From positions 383,780 to 447,779 of the forward strand of contig KB310616.1 of NCBI GenBank assembly GCA_000328365.1: a stretch of 64,000 bases of DNA, read 5' to 3'. Position 1 is the first letter of the stretch. Every line of letters starts with the position of its first letter. Below, piece after piece: positions 37,140 to 48,578 of the stretch. Made by a program: the position numbers and the translations under genes. The notes below the pieces were generated by a model that had not been told where the DNA came from, did no database searches, and worked only from the letters and a program-made list of their open reading frames with translations. The stretch comes from Capitella teleta. Its lineage: Eukaryota; Annelida; Polychaeta; Capitellidae.

Positions 37140-38354
37140 CTATGCTATGCTTCCAGCGTCGTCCAGATCGGCGTCTTGTCGAACGTTCATGGGTTTGCTC
37201 TTGTAGTTATCCCACAGAGCAGCCATGATGTCAGCGACCACCAGATCAGTCGAGTTCTTGGCAACAAGCTTTAATACGAAGACGCCATCTTGTCTCAGAT
37301 ACATCTCAGTGAACTTATGAGTGAGCTTCTTGTCTCGATCGCTGTCCCGGTTCAACTTGTCCATGATCTTCAGGTGTTTCCTGACGTAGCGTATCCTTGT
37401 GTAGCGGAATCCGAGAACCCACACCCAACGCAGGAAGCTCAAGCAGGTCGCGGTGGCCGAGAAGACAAACCAGAACCAGAGAAAGATGTAGATTTTCTCG
37501 TTAAACAGATTGATGGGCAGGACGCACTGGACGGTGTGCCGGTGGACGTTGCCCATCTGCCGGATCTGGAAGTCACAGAGCGTCACTCGCGGGAAGCGCC
37601 GAGACGCACTCCAGTCAATTCCGTGGATGAGGTCGCGAATGACCTCGAAGCCATACAAATGGTAGTCTGTTCCCAGGTAACCGTTCAGCATGAAGAGCTG
37701 TAGGAGGGTGTTGCAGAAATAACACACCTTGATCATCATGTAAAGCGAAACCAGGTAATTGCCATAACGATTTCCACATATTAGACAAAGGTGACGAGCA
37801 AAGAAGTGTTTGGCGGCGACGCAGCAGCCTCCACGGTACTCGCGCTGGTAGTCCAGGTAGTGATCCAGGTGGCGGATCATGTACTTGATGGTTTTATCCC
37901 TACGTTCCGGGTAGAGCGCGTTCTGGATGGTCTCAGCAGCCTCGACAAGGTTGTTGATATTGATACCTGAACGGTCGCTGAAGAGTCGCCAGATGAGACA
38001 GGGGATGTAGAAAAGGAATGCTTGCATGAGCAGAATGAGGGGCACCCACTGGTAGTAGCCGATGTGCTGCTTCAGAGCTCCTGGCTGGCCTGCCACCGTC
38101 GCTTCTGGCAGGTAGTAAGTGTTGGATATCCAGCACATCTTATTTGTGTACTCCTCATGATTGGAGGTGAAGTAGGCGGGACACCAGCAGTGGATGGGGC
38201 TGCCCACGTACTGCGTCGTGCTCACGATGACGGTGAAGATGACGAGGAAGATGGTTGTGTAGCGGTGGTTCAGTCGGTCGATCAGGTCATCATCGTTGCG
38301 GACGTTGACCTTGGCGACCTTGGCGACCGCGCTGAACAAACTGTCGGCCACCAT
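37140..38354 (-). CDS. Innexin (gap-junction channel subunit), single exon
   Basis: A complete 404-residue innexin forming intercellular or hemichannels in the plasma membrane. There are four membrane segments: about residues 33-50, 101-122, 200-226 and 286-310. The diagnostic YYQWVP is at 100-105, starting TM2. Extracellular loop 1 carries Cys55, Cys57 and Cys74; loop 2 carries Cys260 and Cys277 in a VTLCDFQIRQMGNVHRHT context. Conserved QCVLPINLFNEKIYIFLWFW precedes TM4. The C-terminal tail is cytoplasmic and short. The start is the first ATG after the TATA box, in a strong context (ACCATGG). The frame is open upstream to 38447, but no ATG lies there. The resemblance is to unc-9-like innexins. 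Lack of introns is common for innexins in some spiralian lineages. Extra Cys55/57 pairing is worth noting, since innexin loops normally hold two cysteines. Confidence 0.97.
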   Translation of the reverse strand: MVADSLFSAVAKVAKVNVRNDDDLIDRLNHRYTTIFLVIFTVIVSTTQYVGSPIHCWCPAYFTSNHEEYTNKMCWISNTYYLPEATVAGQPGALKQHIGYYQWVPLILLMQAFLFYIPCLIWRLFSDRSGININNLVEAAETIQNALYPERRDKTIKYMIRHLDHYLDYQREYRGGCCVAAKHFFARHLCLICGNRYGNYLVSLYMMIKVCYFCNTLLQLFMLNGYLGTDYHLYGFEVIRDLIHGIDWSASRRFPRVTLCDFQIRQMGNVHRHTVQCVLPINLFNEKIYIFLWFWFVFSATATCLSFLRWVWVLGFRYTRIRYVRKHLKIMDKLNRDSDRDKKLTHKFTEMYLRQDGVFVLKLVAKNSTDLVVADIMAALWDNYKSKPMNVRQDADLDDAGSIA

Positions 38355-38459
38355 GGTAACGGAACATAAGGGGGGGAAAGAGAAAAAGAAAGTATCGTTA
38401 GAAGCGGAATGCCAGTCGCAGCGTGAGGGTCTGTTGGCCCGCTGCAAGGCTTGGAAGAG

Positions 38460-38465
38460 TTTATA
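38460..38465 (-). promoter_or_regulatory. TATA box of the innexin gene
   Basis: CTATAAAC on - lies 106 bp upstream of the innexin ATG, which places transcription start near 38432 and gives an intronless 5' UTR of about 78 nt. Confidence 0.5.
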
Positions 38466-39356
38466 GTCGCACCCCCTGAGAGCCCACCCTCTTGCCTTCT
38501 CCTCAGGTGTCTGGCATGAGTTACCGGAGCAACTGAGCTGCGTATCGCGTGCGCTTGTCTGCGAGTCCTAAGGTCCTAATTTGTTTTCTCTGCTTCCATT
38601 AGAGAGTGGAAGAGGAAGCTAAGCGAAGTCAACAATAACACGATTAGTTTATCAGGCATAAAGTCGAGCGCGGAAATCGAGGCATCCCGAAGCAGCGAAA
38701 ATTGGGTTAAGAGCAGCACTGTATACACAGAGGAGCATGCATGTTGCTGTGGGACTGATGTACGCTTGGCTCTAATACAGAGGCAGTGAAACGATCTTGG
38801 CAATTAGTACTAGCATGTATCTCTCAACCAGAAGCTCCTGTGATATTTAATGGTACATGGAAGTTTGGGTGTGAACTGAAGTGATCCCTGAGTTATACCA
38901 GATTGCGATCGTCTTGCTTATACGCGAAGCAAATGGTACTCGAGTCGAATAACGGTGAACTCATCAGGTGGTTGCTGTAATTCAATACACATGACATTTA
39001 TGTAAAAATCCAAGAAGCAAGGAGGCCATCAGAGCATCCATCAAGGCCGGTCTGCTTGTTGTGATGCCTGTCCAAGGCAACCCGCAATCCTACATCGCCC
39101 GAGGGAAGCTGCTCAAACCTGCAACACCTGGCCTCTTACAACACCAAACAAAAATGTATGCAATTCAACTTGAGGAGAGCTTTGATCTTACATTGAATTA
39201 AGTAGGCCTGTGCGAATTGATGTACTATACTGAGCCACAAGTGTAGCTACTAGTACCTGTTAAAATATCTCGTATTAAAACTATTATTTATTCATTATTT
39301 CGACAATTTGTTCTCATGTGTTCTTCTTCTAAGTTTTGTTTCTCGCCTTACGTCAG
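38466..39356. other. Upstream flank of innexin, no gene recognised
   Basis: Open frames are short. A moderately GC-rich patch spans 38490-38570 next to the innexin promoter. Nothing else is supported. Confidence 0.4.
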
Positions 39357-39595
39357 GAAATATGCAACAGTTGAGCCAAACTTTCATTGTATACGAAACA
39401 AGTGAGCACAGATTTATTCAGCAAAACACCTCAGCTGAATTACTGACGCACCAAGGATGCATTTTGTATCTGGCATTTCTTGAATATATGCTACGTTGTT
39501 TGACGCATGTCACAACAGCTGTGGAAGACGAACTCCCTTCGTTGGCTGAAATCGAAGGGCTGCTGGCTGCCAATCAAGGAAAACCCATTGTCTGA
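39357..39595 (+). CDS. Candidate terminal coding exon, unknown family
   Basis: A long pyrimidine-rich tract and acceptor (TTACGTCAG) precede a frame that stays open for about 79 codons to a TGA. An internal ATG is at 39362. The peptide is coding-like in composition, ending VEDELPSLAEIEGLLAANQG then KPIV. No matching upstream exon or known domain was recognised. It could also be a chance frame. Confidence 0.3.
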
Positions 39596-40654
39596 TTCAG
39601 TTCTGGGTAAAATCTACCAGGTACTCTCATCACGATAAAGATTACTGCGTCATTACTCTTGCGCGGTTTTCCCAATGACTGGTGAGAAACCTTTTTGGGC
39701 CTCGATGATACAGGATTTATTGGATTGAATGCGGTGCGCAAATTGCTGGCGTGATGTCATTGGATTAGAACAACAGATGCGGAGGTGCGGGAAATCTTGA
39801 GAAAACTACAAATAGTGCTTCTGCGGAAGGTCAAGTGTTCGTAGTAATCCTAAAGTTTATGAGCAGCGATTCGCGATTGCAGGCTGCAGAGCGGTTCTGC
39901 TGTTTATACACGTCGTCTCGTGTTGAAAGAAAAGCCGATAACCGCCTCTGACGTCATCGGGGGAAGGGCGGAACAATGCTTTGGGAATCGAATTGTGGCA
40001 GAATAGAGAACAGCTGAACAAAGCAGCATTAATTCATGGCTCCTTCCACTGATAACAATTACCCGGATTCTCACTCTACCGTGCCCCCTTTAAATTACCC
40101 TTCACTTCAACGTGGCCCCTTTAAATTACCCTTCGCCTCACGAACCTTCGTTCCAAACGGAAATCGTTCATCAGTTTGTCAGTTCAATATCATACAAGTA
40201 ATAAACTAAAGAAAATTGATCGGCTTACCCTAATGAAGCATGTAGTTTACGTATATATAATTTTGGACGTTATCCCGCGTTGAACTAACGTATGTGTTAG
40301 TTTATTAGTAAAAACTAATCTAACTTTTTTTACAAAGGAAGTAATTCTTAATTATAAATGAATATAAGTTAACCCAATTTTATGAAAAATCTAATCTTAA
40401 GCAGCATTGAAGAGGAAGAAAAAAAAAAGGTTAAAACTTAAAACAAAAAACACAGAAACAGAACACATAAAGCAGCCTTTGAAGCAAAAACCCTCAAAAT
40501 TCCCCCGCCCAAAGCACTTGTTAAAGACGCCTTTTGTAAACCTCACCAGCACCTACACAACAAACAAACATAACACAAAGTTACCAACCCAGCAAGAGTA
40601 CTCATGATCCGAAATAGACGCCTCTACAAGGACGAAATGGATGAATCACGCTAA
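39596..40654. other. No gene recognised; CRE/GC-box patch
   Basis: CTCTGACGTCATCGGGGG with a nearby GGGCGGAAC at 39945-39975 looks promoter-like, but no exon follows that I can support. A tandem duplication lies at 40081-40142. Positions 40200-40600 are A-rich. Confidence 0.35.
40081..40142. repeat. 31-bp tandem duplication
   Basis: Two adjacent units each containing CCCCTTTAAATTACCCTTC, differing at a few positions. Confidence 0.9.
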
Positions 40655-40987
40655 TCAAACAAATCGACTCCAATGGAGCAAAGATAAATTCGGCCTCCGC
40701 TCGCCGTTTTGTTGGCCGATGTGATCACGTGGTCTGCTAGGCACAATGGCGCTCCTCTTTGTTATTGTCTTCAGCTCTTTTCTCGCAGACTTTTCGCGCG
40801 CCTCGATCTCCTCCAAGGCCTCCTCACCCCGGTTGCTGGCCCGGAGCTTATCTGCGATTTTTTTCTCAGGAGGTTTCTCTGATAAATGCTGCGTGGTCAA
40901 GTTAAGGTTCGCTGTAGAGGAACGCAAAGCACAGGTGCATCTGATGATCAGATTAAAAGATACCTCCGATGAGGAAGAACAGAACAT
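40655..40987 (-). CDS. Candidate charge-rich 110-residue protein or exon
   Basis: On -, an ATG at 40987 (A at -3) opens 110 codons. The central part is Lys/Glu/Arg-rich (EKPPEKKIADKLRASNRGEE then ALEEIEAREKSARKELK), probably helical or coiled-coil-like. An excellent splice acceptor sits inside at 40912, so the real exon may start at 40911. Two CRE octamers lie 134-186 bp upstream of the ATG. On +, an overlapping frame (40746-41078) starts with a signal-peptide-like MALLFVIVFSSFLADFSRA. I favour -, because antisense of a Lys/Glu-rich exon naturally reads Phe/Leu/Ser-rich. Family unknown. Confidence 0.4.
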   Translation of the reverse strand: MFCSSSSEVSFNLIIRCTCALRSSTANLNLTTQHLSEKPPEKKIADKLRASNRGEEALEEIEAREKSARKELKTITKRSAIVPSRPRDHIGQQNGERRPNLSLLHWSRFV

Positions 40988-41120
40988 CGTGTGTTTGTTA
41001 AGGGGGGCTCAGGGTTGCATGGGTATTCCACCAACTATAGAAGCAGCAATTGATGGCCTGTTATGCCCCGAACACTAGTTAAAGATCGCAGAGCAGAAAT
41101 CACGCAGTTGAAAGACATTC

Positions 41121-41173
41121 TGACGTCAGCATCTCAGTTGTTATCTATAGCAATATACAGTCCAGTGACGTCA
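41121..41173. promoter_or_regulatory. Two CRE octamers
   Basis: TGACGTCA occurs at 41121-41128 and again at 41166-41173, 45 bp apart. Together they form a promoter-like context for the charge-rich ORF on -. Confidence 0.4.
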
Positions 41174-43565
41174 TAACTGACTAGATATACTCGAGCTTCA
41201 TTATTGTGATTATTATTTAGTTTATTCTCTGAGGCATAAAGAGAGCTTTGTTGATTAATCAAATGTACACTCAGAGTCTAATGGTAACCAGTCCCTTTAA
41301 GGAGGCAATGTTTCTCCGCCAACTGACTGACTGCTATGATGTTGAAAATTAGTGCTTTCTCCATCTGGACTTTCTCGCTCTTTTTCCCTCCAGGGGCGAT
41401 CGTTCCGTCGTAGAAAATTCGTGAAATTGAGGACAACATTTTTTTTCTCTCATACGGGCGATGTAAATATACGTTCTACCATCTCCACATGTGATATAAA
41501 GGAATCCGCAAATTGGCCTCACTGGTTAACCGTAACCAATCAATTGCATCCACCATTGGAGCCTTGAGCGCGCGGCCTGTATGGTTTGTATCAAACGAGG
41601 AACAATGCTAGCAGAAAAGGGTTTAATGAGTCTCACATGCTATCATTAACCTGCGAATCATCCTTAGGTCCGACTAAGGCACGTTATCGATAAGACAGAT
41701 GTTCAATCAGTGGCTTTGTTGAAGTGAAATACCGCCTCGAGCATCATACATGATCACCGCATAACCCAGCAATCAGACTGGATTGTGCGCTGAGACCTTT
41801 CTCCTGAGATTCTCCAGATGCTCAAATGTTACATTCAAAGCATCGAGATGTCGACAAACAGCTATCGTCTTTTGATCAGCAGAAGCTCAATAACTTTTCA
41901 AGTGATTCGGCTCACGCGGTGTCAGCGAATGGTTCGAATGTGTCGGCAGTAATCGCGAATTACCAAAGGTAGACGGCTGGCGTATGCACTTTCACCCTTT
42001 CTCTGAGAATTCAGATTTCTGCCTCTTTGCGCTAGTGTAGGCCCAGGTAACCCATTTGATACCTCGAGGTGATTCTCAAAACATTATTTTTTATTCATGC
42101 ATAACTACTGGTTAATCTGATTTAATTTAAATTTCAAATGTTAACATTCACTCACTCGGTGATCATAGTGGAAGGGTTAACGTCCTAAGGGTCGATGCCT
42201 CCGTTCGTGAATGCAGCCATCAACACTCATCTGAAAACATAAGAACATGATCAACAAATTCCGCTGAATTTACGGTGATATCTTAGAAATGTAATCCCTT
42301 AGCAACGCATAGCAACCGATTCCAATACTTTATATTTAACTCTGATTCTAAAAATATCAAATGGACAATATTTTGTCGATTTCAGAGCCTGGCGTTTGGA
42401 AAAGGAGATGTGCTGGCCATATGCCGACTGCATAACACATTAACAACGGACATGTGGCCCCAGCAAGGTAAGAACCTCGATTGGGGATATAAACAATCAG
42501 CCGCATGGAGAATGAGATTGAGTACAAGGGTATTGCAAACAATGTATGGCGTTTTAGCCGCATTCAATCTGTGCGGCAGGTAGATTGGAACAAAACATAA
42601 GTAAATAAATATATGTGAGGGGTGTTTATTGCATGGCAACCAGTTTTCTCAGAGAACTCTCTCATATTGGTTAACTCTATTTCTCTTATGCCAGTGCTTG
42701 CAGTTCAATGAGGTCGTCTTTAGTCCATTGTACAATACTAAAAATGCACCTATTTCCACACGCCACTTGTGTTTGCCGGTGATCAGATCGCACTCAGATA
42801 ACCTCTTATTAACCGTCCAGCTAAGCTAACCATCGAGGATGTTTTCTCTCTGTATTCAAACAGTAAAACGGCCCAAGATCACAGCAGACCAGGCGCCGAT
42901 GAGATGGACATTTATCGTTCATTAATCGAGGCTTCCCTGTGGATATGACGACGCTGACCATCACTGCAATGCATGCATGCGATGCGAAATAAACACTGTG
43001 CAATGCGATCCGGTGTTGCGGTGAGGCACTGCGTTGATCTCTTAATTCATCTCAATTGCTGTGCTTATGATGGGAATTCCAGGCCACATGCAGAGAAAGA
43101 CGTATGCTCACAGGTCGTCGCGCAGGCAGCAATGGCTATTCTCATGCAGCGTTGGAGAGATTAACCTTCTGAGCGTGAATTTGGCTTATCTCGGGTGGAT
43201 ATCTGTCTGTGTTGATGCAATGCCTCATACGTTACCCACCTGGCCAGATAAAATGCTAATAATACTCATCACGATTCAAAATAGACAAGGATCCAAATTC
43301 GTGTGCACCTTTCTTTCGGATTTCCATGCAATGTATCTTTTTGCAACGATTCCCTAGCAACAGATGTTGGGCTATATGCACTGTGGCCTTTCAACACTTC
43401 CTCTGGCGATGAGTAACTTGTGGGTCGTCATTTTTTTTTTTTTTGTAATTTAAGGTTTCCAGTACATCATTCAATAGTAATCATTCTTTGTTCTAAGTCT
43501 TCTTAGAAACCAAACCAAGGCAGTATATTTTGAACGTCACCTGAAAGTCTGCCTCAGACCCCAAT
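41174..43565. other. No gene recognised
   Basis: A good acceptor near 41393 precedes a 58-codon open frame on +, but nothing identifies it as coding. The remaining frames are short and composition is ordinary. Confidence 0.35.
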
Positions 43566-43579
43566 TTTTAGTTCCTCAA

Positions 43580-43916
43580 GGGGGGCACCGTATAGCTCAG
43601 TCGGTTTGACCGGCTGACTGCAACCATATGCCGACCGTGGGGGTCGAGGTCCCGGGTTCGAGACCCGATAAGGCTACGGGCGTTATGATTGTGAATTACA
43701 ATTGTAATTCTTCGTTGACTCTGCAGTGTTGCCCAACTGCATAACAAGGCCGAGCGCTGTGTACTACTGTCTATGGTGGTATCCAGAATAAAAAACCTGA
43801 GCTTTATCGATAAGAGTAGGGTGAAACCCCGGTCCCGGGCCTTCCGTTCTGGCGCCCGTATCATCCAAATGGTTTGGGTAGAGCCGTAAAACTCAATCAT
43901 GTTCATCATTTTTATG
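43580..43916 (+). mobile_element. tRNA-derived SINE, intact copy
   Basis: A tRNA-like head carries box A (TAGCTCAGTCGG) and box B (GGTTCGAGACC). A family-specific body and a short A/T-rich tail follow. A perfect 14-bp target-site duplication TTTTAGTTCCTCAA flanks it (43566-43579 and 43917-43930), showing insertion by LINE machinery. It is homologous over the whole body to the - copy at 53610-53898. Confidence 0.9.
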
Positions 43917-44957
43917 TTTTAGTTCCTCAAATCCACATTAATTGGCGCATGATAGGATTCCATGTATTTTAACCAGGTTGTCGAAATGCACGCATTGAAC
44001 TTATTGGCGTGCAACCTGCGCGCGCACTCATTTGCTTGATAACAGAGACGGAGAGATATGAATGCCCCCGAAAAAGCAATATGTGAGCAGCAGACAAGAT
44101 CTGGCATTCATCACTTGCGTTTACGCCTCAACTGCGTCACAGAAAAAAAAAAGACCCGTTTATCGGGCAGAACATTTCTCGATTTTCTTGAGCACATAAA
44201 ATTTCCTCAATTCATTTATGGCATTTTGTATTCCTTTACCTTAGCAGAGGGGTGTGTCTGCATAGAAGGTAGATCTGTAGCCAATACTTTCTATTTTTTG
44301 TCTTGGTTGTCATTTTCATCAATGCTAAAATAACCAATAATTATTGTCTTGTCAGCTCCTACAGAACATATACCTTTTTTGTCAAAATACAACGACAATG
44401 TTTCAAAGCATCATCTAAAATTGAGCTTCAAACCAACATATGTATAACTGAAAAATGACACACAATTCAACACTGCGACTAATCGGGTGTCTTAGTGAGG
44501 TTTTATCTTCAAAAGCAAATCTCACTCTATAAATAATGAATGCAGGTGTTTAATCTGATTATCGCCAAAGGAACGGCCAATGGAATGAGTATTCAACACA
44601 TTGACAGTCATTAGAAGTCTGTCTGATTTCAATTTGTAAACAGTGAAACATAGACATCGGAATTCAATTGTGTTTGGCCAAATTGGGTTTTTGGTTGGGT
44701 CTTTAGGCCAAAGAGGTTTAGAACACGGAAAGCAAATAAACTGCGATGCCAGACAGAAAAAAAAAACCTTTGAGTCACTTTATATTAGAGAGAAATAGAA
44801 AGGTATGCCTCACTGCTGTTGAAGAAGCTCCTATTCGTCATGAATCCAGTTGCTTAAACGTTTCTTATTTGTCTGTAAACAGTCAGAGATGAATCACATC
44901 GTCAGACAACCCACGAAACAACCAGCAGTGGTTATTGCCGTGCGCCATGCATTTAGC

Positions 44958-45002
44958 CTTTCTGCGGACGATATAGATTGACTTTCTGCGGATATAGATT
45001 GA
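44958..45002. repeat. Tandem duplication of a 21-24-bp unit
   Basis: CTTTCTGCGGACGATATAGA is followed at once by a copy of the same unit lacking ACG. This is a simple local duplication. Confidence 0.9.
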
Positions 45003-45670
45003 CTGGCAAACGCAAAATAACACACCAAACACTGCGAATTGCGCAATACAAAGGCATTCAAAACATGCCAAATTTCAGATGCACTCAGCCTGGTGTACAT
45101 GTAAGACCCTCGAAACGATCGACATCGAACTATGATTCCTAGCTCTTCATGGTTTCCGAGGGTGTTGCTCTTGATTATGTTTTCATTCAGAGGGTCATTC
45201 GGTGTATTGTTCTATGATATGCTTGACATAGTTCCAAGTTGAATGATACGCGACCAAATTGACCTACAAACTTGTTTTCAAATTGCTATTGGGAAGGAAT
45301 TGAATTAATGCAACATTGTCGCAATATTTATTTGAGATAATAGGTCTGCTATTTCACGTGAGCTAACATACAGTTTGTACCTGTGTTGAAATTCACTCCT
45401 GATCATCCTGCTCAGAACCTCAGAACACAGGTAGTTATATACATGTAAATGTTTAAGCAAACTTCAATTTGAACTTAGCTGAGTTGTCTTCTGTGCAATT
45501 AATATTTATAACAACTAATAAATATGTTTGGAGTTTTTTGGGGGGTGGGTTTTCGTTTAATAATTAAGTATCTTTGATATGATATCAGAGGCCTTTCGTA
45601 ATCTACAAAACCAAAATTAATTATTATAACTTAACACATTTTTTCGGGCTTTTAATCACTTTCGTACTTC

Positions 45671-45826
45671 ATAATGAGCCTCGTTTTCGACGAAAGGATT
45701 CCCCATTGACATTGACAGATGCAACATTGAGGAGCACGCGTTTCCATGGCAACGGTAGTGCTGTAATCTTGGCTGGCTGATGATTATCGTTTCTGTTCTT
45801 TTTCTCTAGCACAAATATTCATGGAC
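45671..45826 (+). repeat. Dispersed repeat, copy 2 (pairs with 17988-18160)
   Basis: Same block order as copy 1. It includes GTTTCCATGGCAAC (45740-45753), which matches an RFX X-box; copy 1 carries a degraded form at the same place. Confidence 0.6.
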
Positions 45827-46571
45827 GTATGGATACATGTACTCGATGTAATGATATTATATCTAAGCAACAAATTTGATCAACATTGTTCGCAATATAA
45901 CATCATGAACAAAGACATAAAAGGAACTAACATAATAATGTATAATTATTACGATTATCAGGAAAAAAAAAGTCGTTTAAAACAAATCGAACTCTTAGAA
46001 TTAATTGAAATGAAAGTGAATTCAGGACATTTGCGCTAAAAATAATGCTTTTAATCCAGGCAAAAACGACCAAGAGCGTCCTTACTAATGAGGAGATTGG
46101 TTCGCAGAGGTGGGTCGGAATCATAGAAGAGCGCGCTGCTCTTGTAATTTGTTTAGGGTAAGAGATTCGGTTGCATTCTAATGCTAATACCCACAGACCC
46201 GGTTGCCATGGTTACTGTACGTATTCATAGGTGTACACCTTCAAGACATCCGATCATCGCGAGTACAATTGTGCAACGGTGTATGTGGTCATGAGTTATT
46301 ATCCATGGAAATAATCCAGTGTTTACGTTTTAGCCGGGATCTTTGAAGGTTGAAGTTGTAGGCACGTCCATCTAAATCACCCAAGAACAGAAATCGCGAA
46401 CAGCAACGAGAACTTAAATGATCCGCGAAGTCGGAAAAGTACACAAAGAAGGAAAGCCAACGAACTTCATGAATGAGAGAAGCTATGGATAATGTTTGAC
46501 AGGCATCAGAAAGTTAGAGAAGTCGGGTGAAAAATGAAGCAATTATGAGAGGAAGTGAAAGAAAGACTTAC

Positions 46572-46640
46572 CTGAGCAGATCAGCTTCATCAAGTTTCTA
46601 CCATGCTGTGCGTAGCTAAGCTCCATGCCGAGTGTTTATA
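46572..46640 (-). promoter_or_regulatory. TATA promoter with candidate first exon
   Basis: On -, CTATAAAC at 46634-46641 predicts transcription start near 46609. The ATG at 46590 then reads MKLICS plus one base and meets a consensus donor (CAG|GTAAGT). The peptide start is compatible with a signal peptide continued in another exon. No downstream exon was identified on -. Confidence 0.35.
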
Positions 46641-47407
46641 GCTTCTCGGCCAGCGGCCAGTTGTACGTATCCTGGGTGGAACAGCCGTTTGCTTCCCGTA
46701 CCCTCGGCGGCTAAATCCCTTTGCAATTCACCTGGAGACTGCTTCTTCCGTCTTGCTCAGCTGAAAATGCGCTCTATCTGATAGATTTTTTCCCTGACAA
46801 AAGCTACAATGGTGGGGAGGCTGCGCAAAATGTTATAAAGCATGGGATAACACGGCCCAGGTGCAGCATCAAGAAGCGGATTCCTCCTCCTCTGCTCCGA
46901 ACGCCTCCACCTGCTGTAAGATGCATCAGACTTATTTATGTGCAAGGTAAGAGCTGCGCGGCTCTCGGCGATAAATACACAGTGTGAGCAGTTTGATGAC
47001 TCTCATCCAGTGCTGCGTGGTGAGGCGATCATCCTCATCCTGCTCCTCAGTGGAGCATGGTGCATCAGGAGTAATGTCTTCAGATGCAAGTTTTCAGTTC
47101 ATTTTGATCCTTTCTTGGGAATTGAGATAATGAGTGTGTGTCAATGTCATCATAAGCAATTAAAATGGGTCAATGATTTCAAAACAAGATTATTTAAGAC
47201 TAACGATTCATAGCACTGATATACTGTGCTATTTATACAAATACTCGCCAACTAGATAATTCATTGAAAATGAAGTAGCGCAGCTGTCTTGGTTTGAGGC
47301 TTTTCCATCACTCACATGCCGTGTGCATGCATCGAGGTCAGCTCTGCTTGACCCGCAGACCAACCCCTGCTCCCGAGGCTCTCATCGAATCTGCCTCTGT
47401 CAATAAG
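46641..47407. other. No gene recognised before the assembly gap
   Basis: A TATAAAG-like element lies near 46829 on +, and a GC-richer patch near 46850-46930. The frame reaching the gap from 47294 may be incomplete, because the sequence is missing there. Confidence 0.3.
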
Positions 47408-47457
47408 NNNNNNNNNNNNNNNNNNNNNNNNNNNNNNNNNNNNNNNNNNNNNNNNNN
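47408..47457. other. Assembly gap (50 N)
   Basis: Fifty consecutive undetermined bases; true size is unknown. Confidence 0.99.
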
Positions 47458-47600
47458 GATTTCAGGATGCTCAATCAATAGACCTAAGTGCGTATGTTGA
47501 ATGCATCATCGACCACAAAGTACGGAACATTGGGGAAGCAACTAAAACTTCATTGCAGAAGCAGCAATGTGAGGCTGACACCTGTAGGATAACACAACCG

Positions 47601-47640
47601 CTTCTTCTTCTTCTTCTCCTTCTTCTTCTTCTTTTTCTTC
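47601..47640. repeat. (CTT)n microsatellite
   Basis: An imperfect CTT tract; it creates the poly-Arg and poly-Glu runs in - frames. Confidence 0.9.
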
Positions 47641-48578
47641 CGTTTGCATTGCATCTTTCGACGCATCCAAACAGAAGAAAAATGCAAAACCCACAAAAAA
47701 AATCTTCCGTAGCAGACAACAAGAATTTGTCTGAGCCCAGCGCAAAGACTATTGACCTTAGTCTTTGATGTGTGCGTGTGTTGTTTAATTTGAATGCGGT
47801 GTCAATTTTGCACTTTTTAATCATTCGTTTGGAAGAATTGATTCATGTCTGTAATTTCATTTAATACGCGTTCCGTGATGGCATAATGCTTTTGAGCCGT
47901 TATGATTTTTCGATGTCCATGTCGAATTGCCGTTATAGTTGCTACATCACGCAAGTTTGTATTTTTTTCGTATTTGACACAGTGTGGTTACCACAGTTAC
48001 TCGTCTAGCATTTATTAATTATGCAATAAATAATAGTTTCAATTTAACGCATTGTGCTGCAACGATGCCGACGTTCAATGGATTGAAAACTCATAACGCA
48101 CAGAACATGCTGCAATGTTGTCGATCTGGACAACTTGGATTAATCGTCTTCACAACATTATGTGCATGATTGTATGCACACAAATGACAATAACCAATGG
48201 TAAAAACTAACAAAGTACACATGTCATACACTAACAGGCTAAATAAACATCTTATTTTAGCATTCATCGAAATTGACAAATCATGCAAATGAGCATGGCA
48301 TTGCTGTAATGGCAAGGTTTCGTTCTCAATTTGAAGGTGAATATTTTGGTATCTTTTTAATGTCGTTCAACACTTCAACTTCAGTCTTTGATCTTGACCG
48401 CCGTCAGTTGACCTTCAACACCTCACCTCAATGTCATTAAACCCCAAGTGTCCATCTCATTATTGTATCGTCTCTCTCATAGATATGATTGTGTCCAAGA
48501 AATCCCTAGAAATTGATAAAATTTTGATAACCAGGTAGTTGAGTCTACAACTATGCCTGATTGGAATGCTTCAATGGC
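47641..48578. other. No gene recognised
   Basis: Ordinary AT-rich sequence with short frames only. Confidence 0.4.

Larger units (their letters stand above)
43931..46571. other. No gene recognised
   Basis: AT-rich with many short frames. It contains a local tandem duplication and copy 2 of a dispersed repeat. RFX X-box-like palindromes lie at 45740-45753 and 46202-46215. Confidence 0.4.

Noticed and set aside
37290-37703. 137-codon plus ORF
   Set aside because: Antisense shadow of the innexin coding sequence.
43580-43680. tRNA gene
   Set aside because: Boxes A and B are present, but the head continues into a SINE body and cannot fold as a full tRNA.
43568-43909. 113-codon minus ORF
   Set aside because: Lies within the SINE and its target duplication; not a gene.
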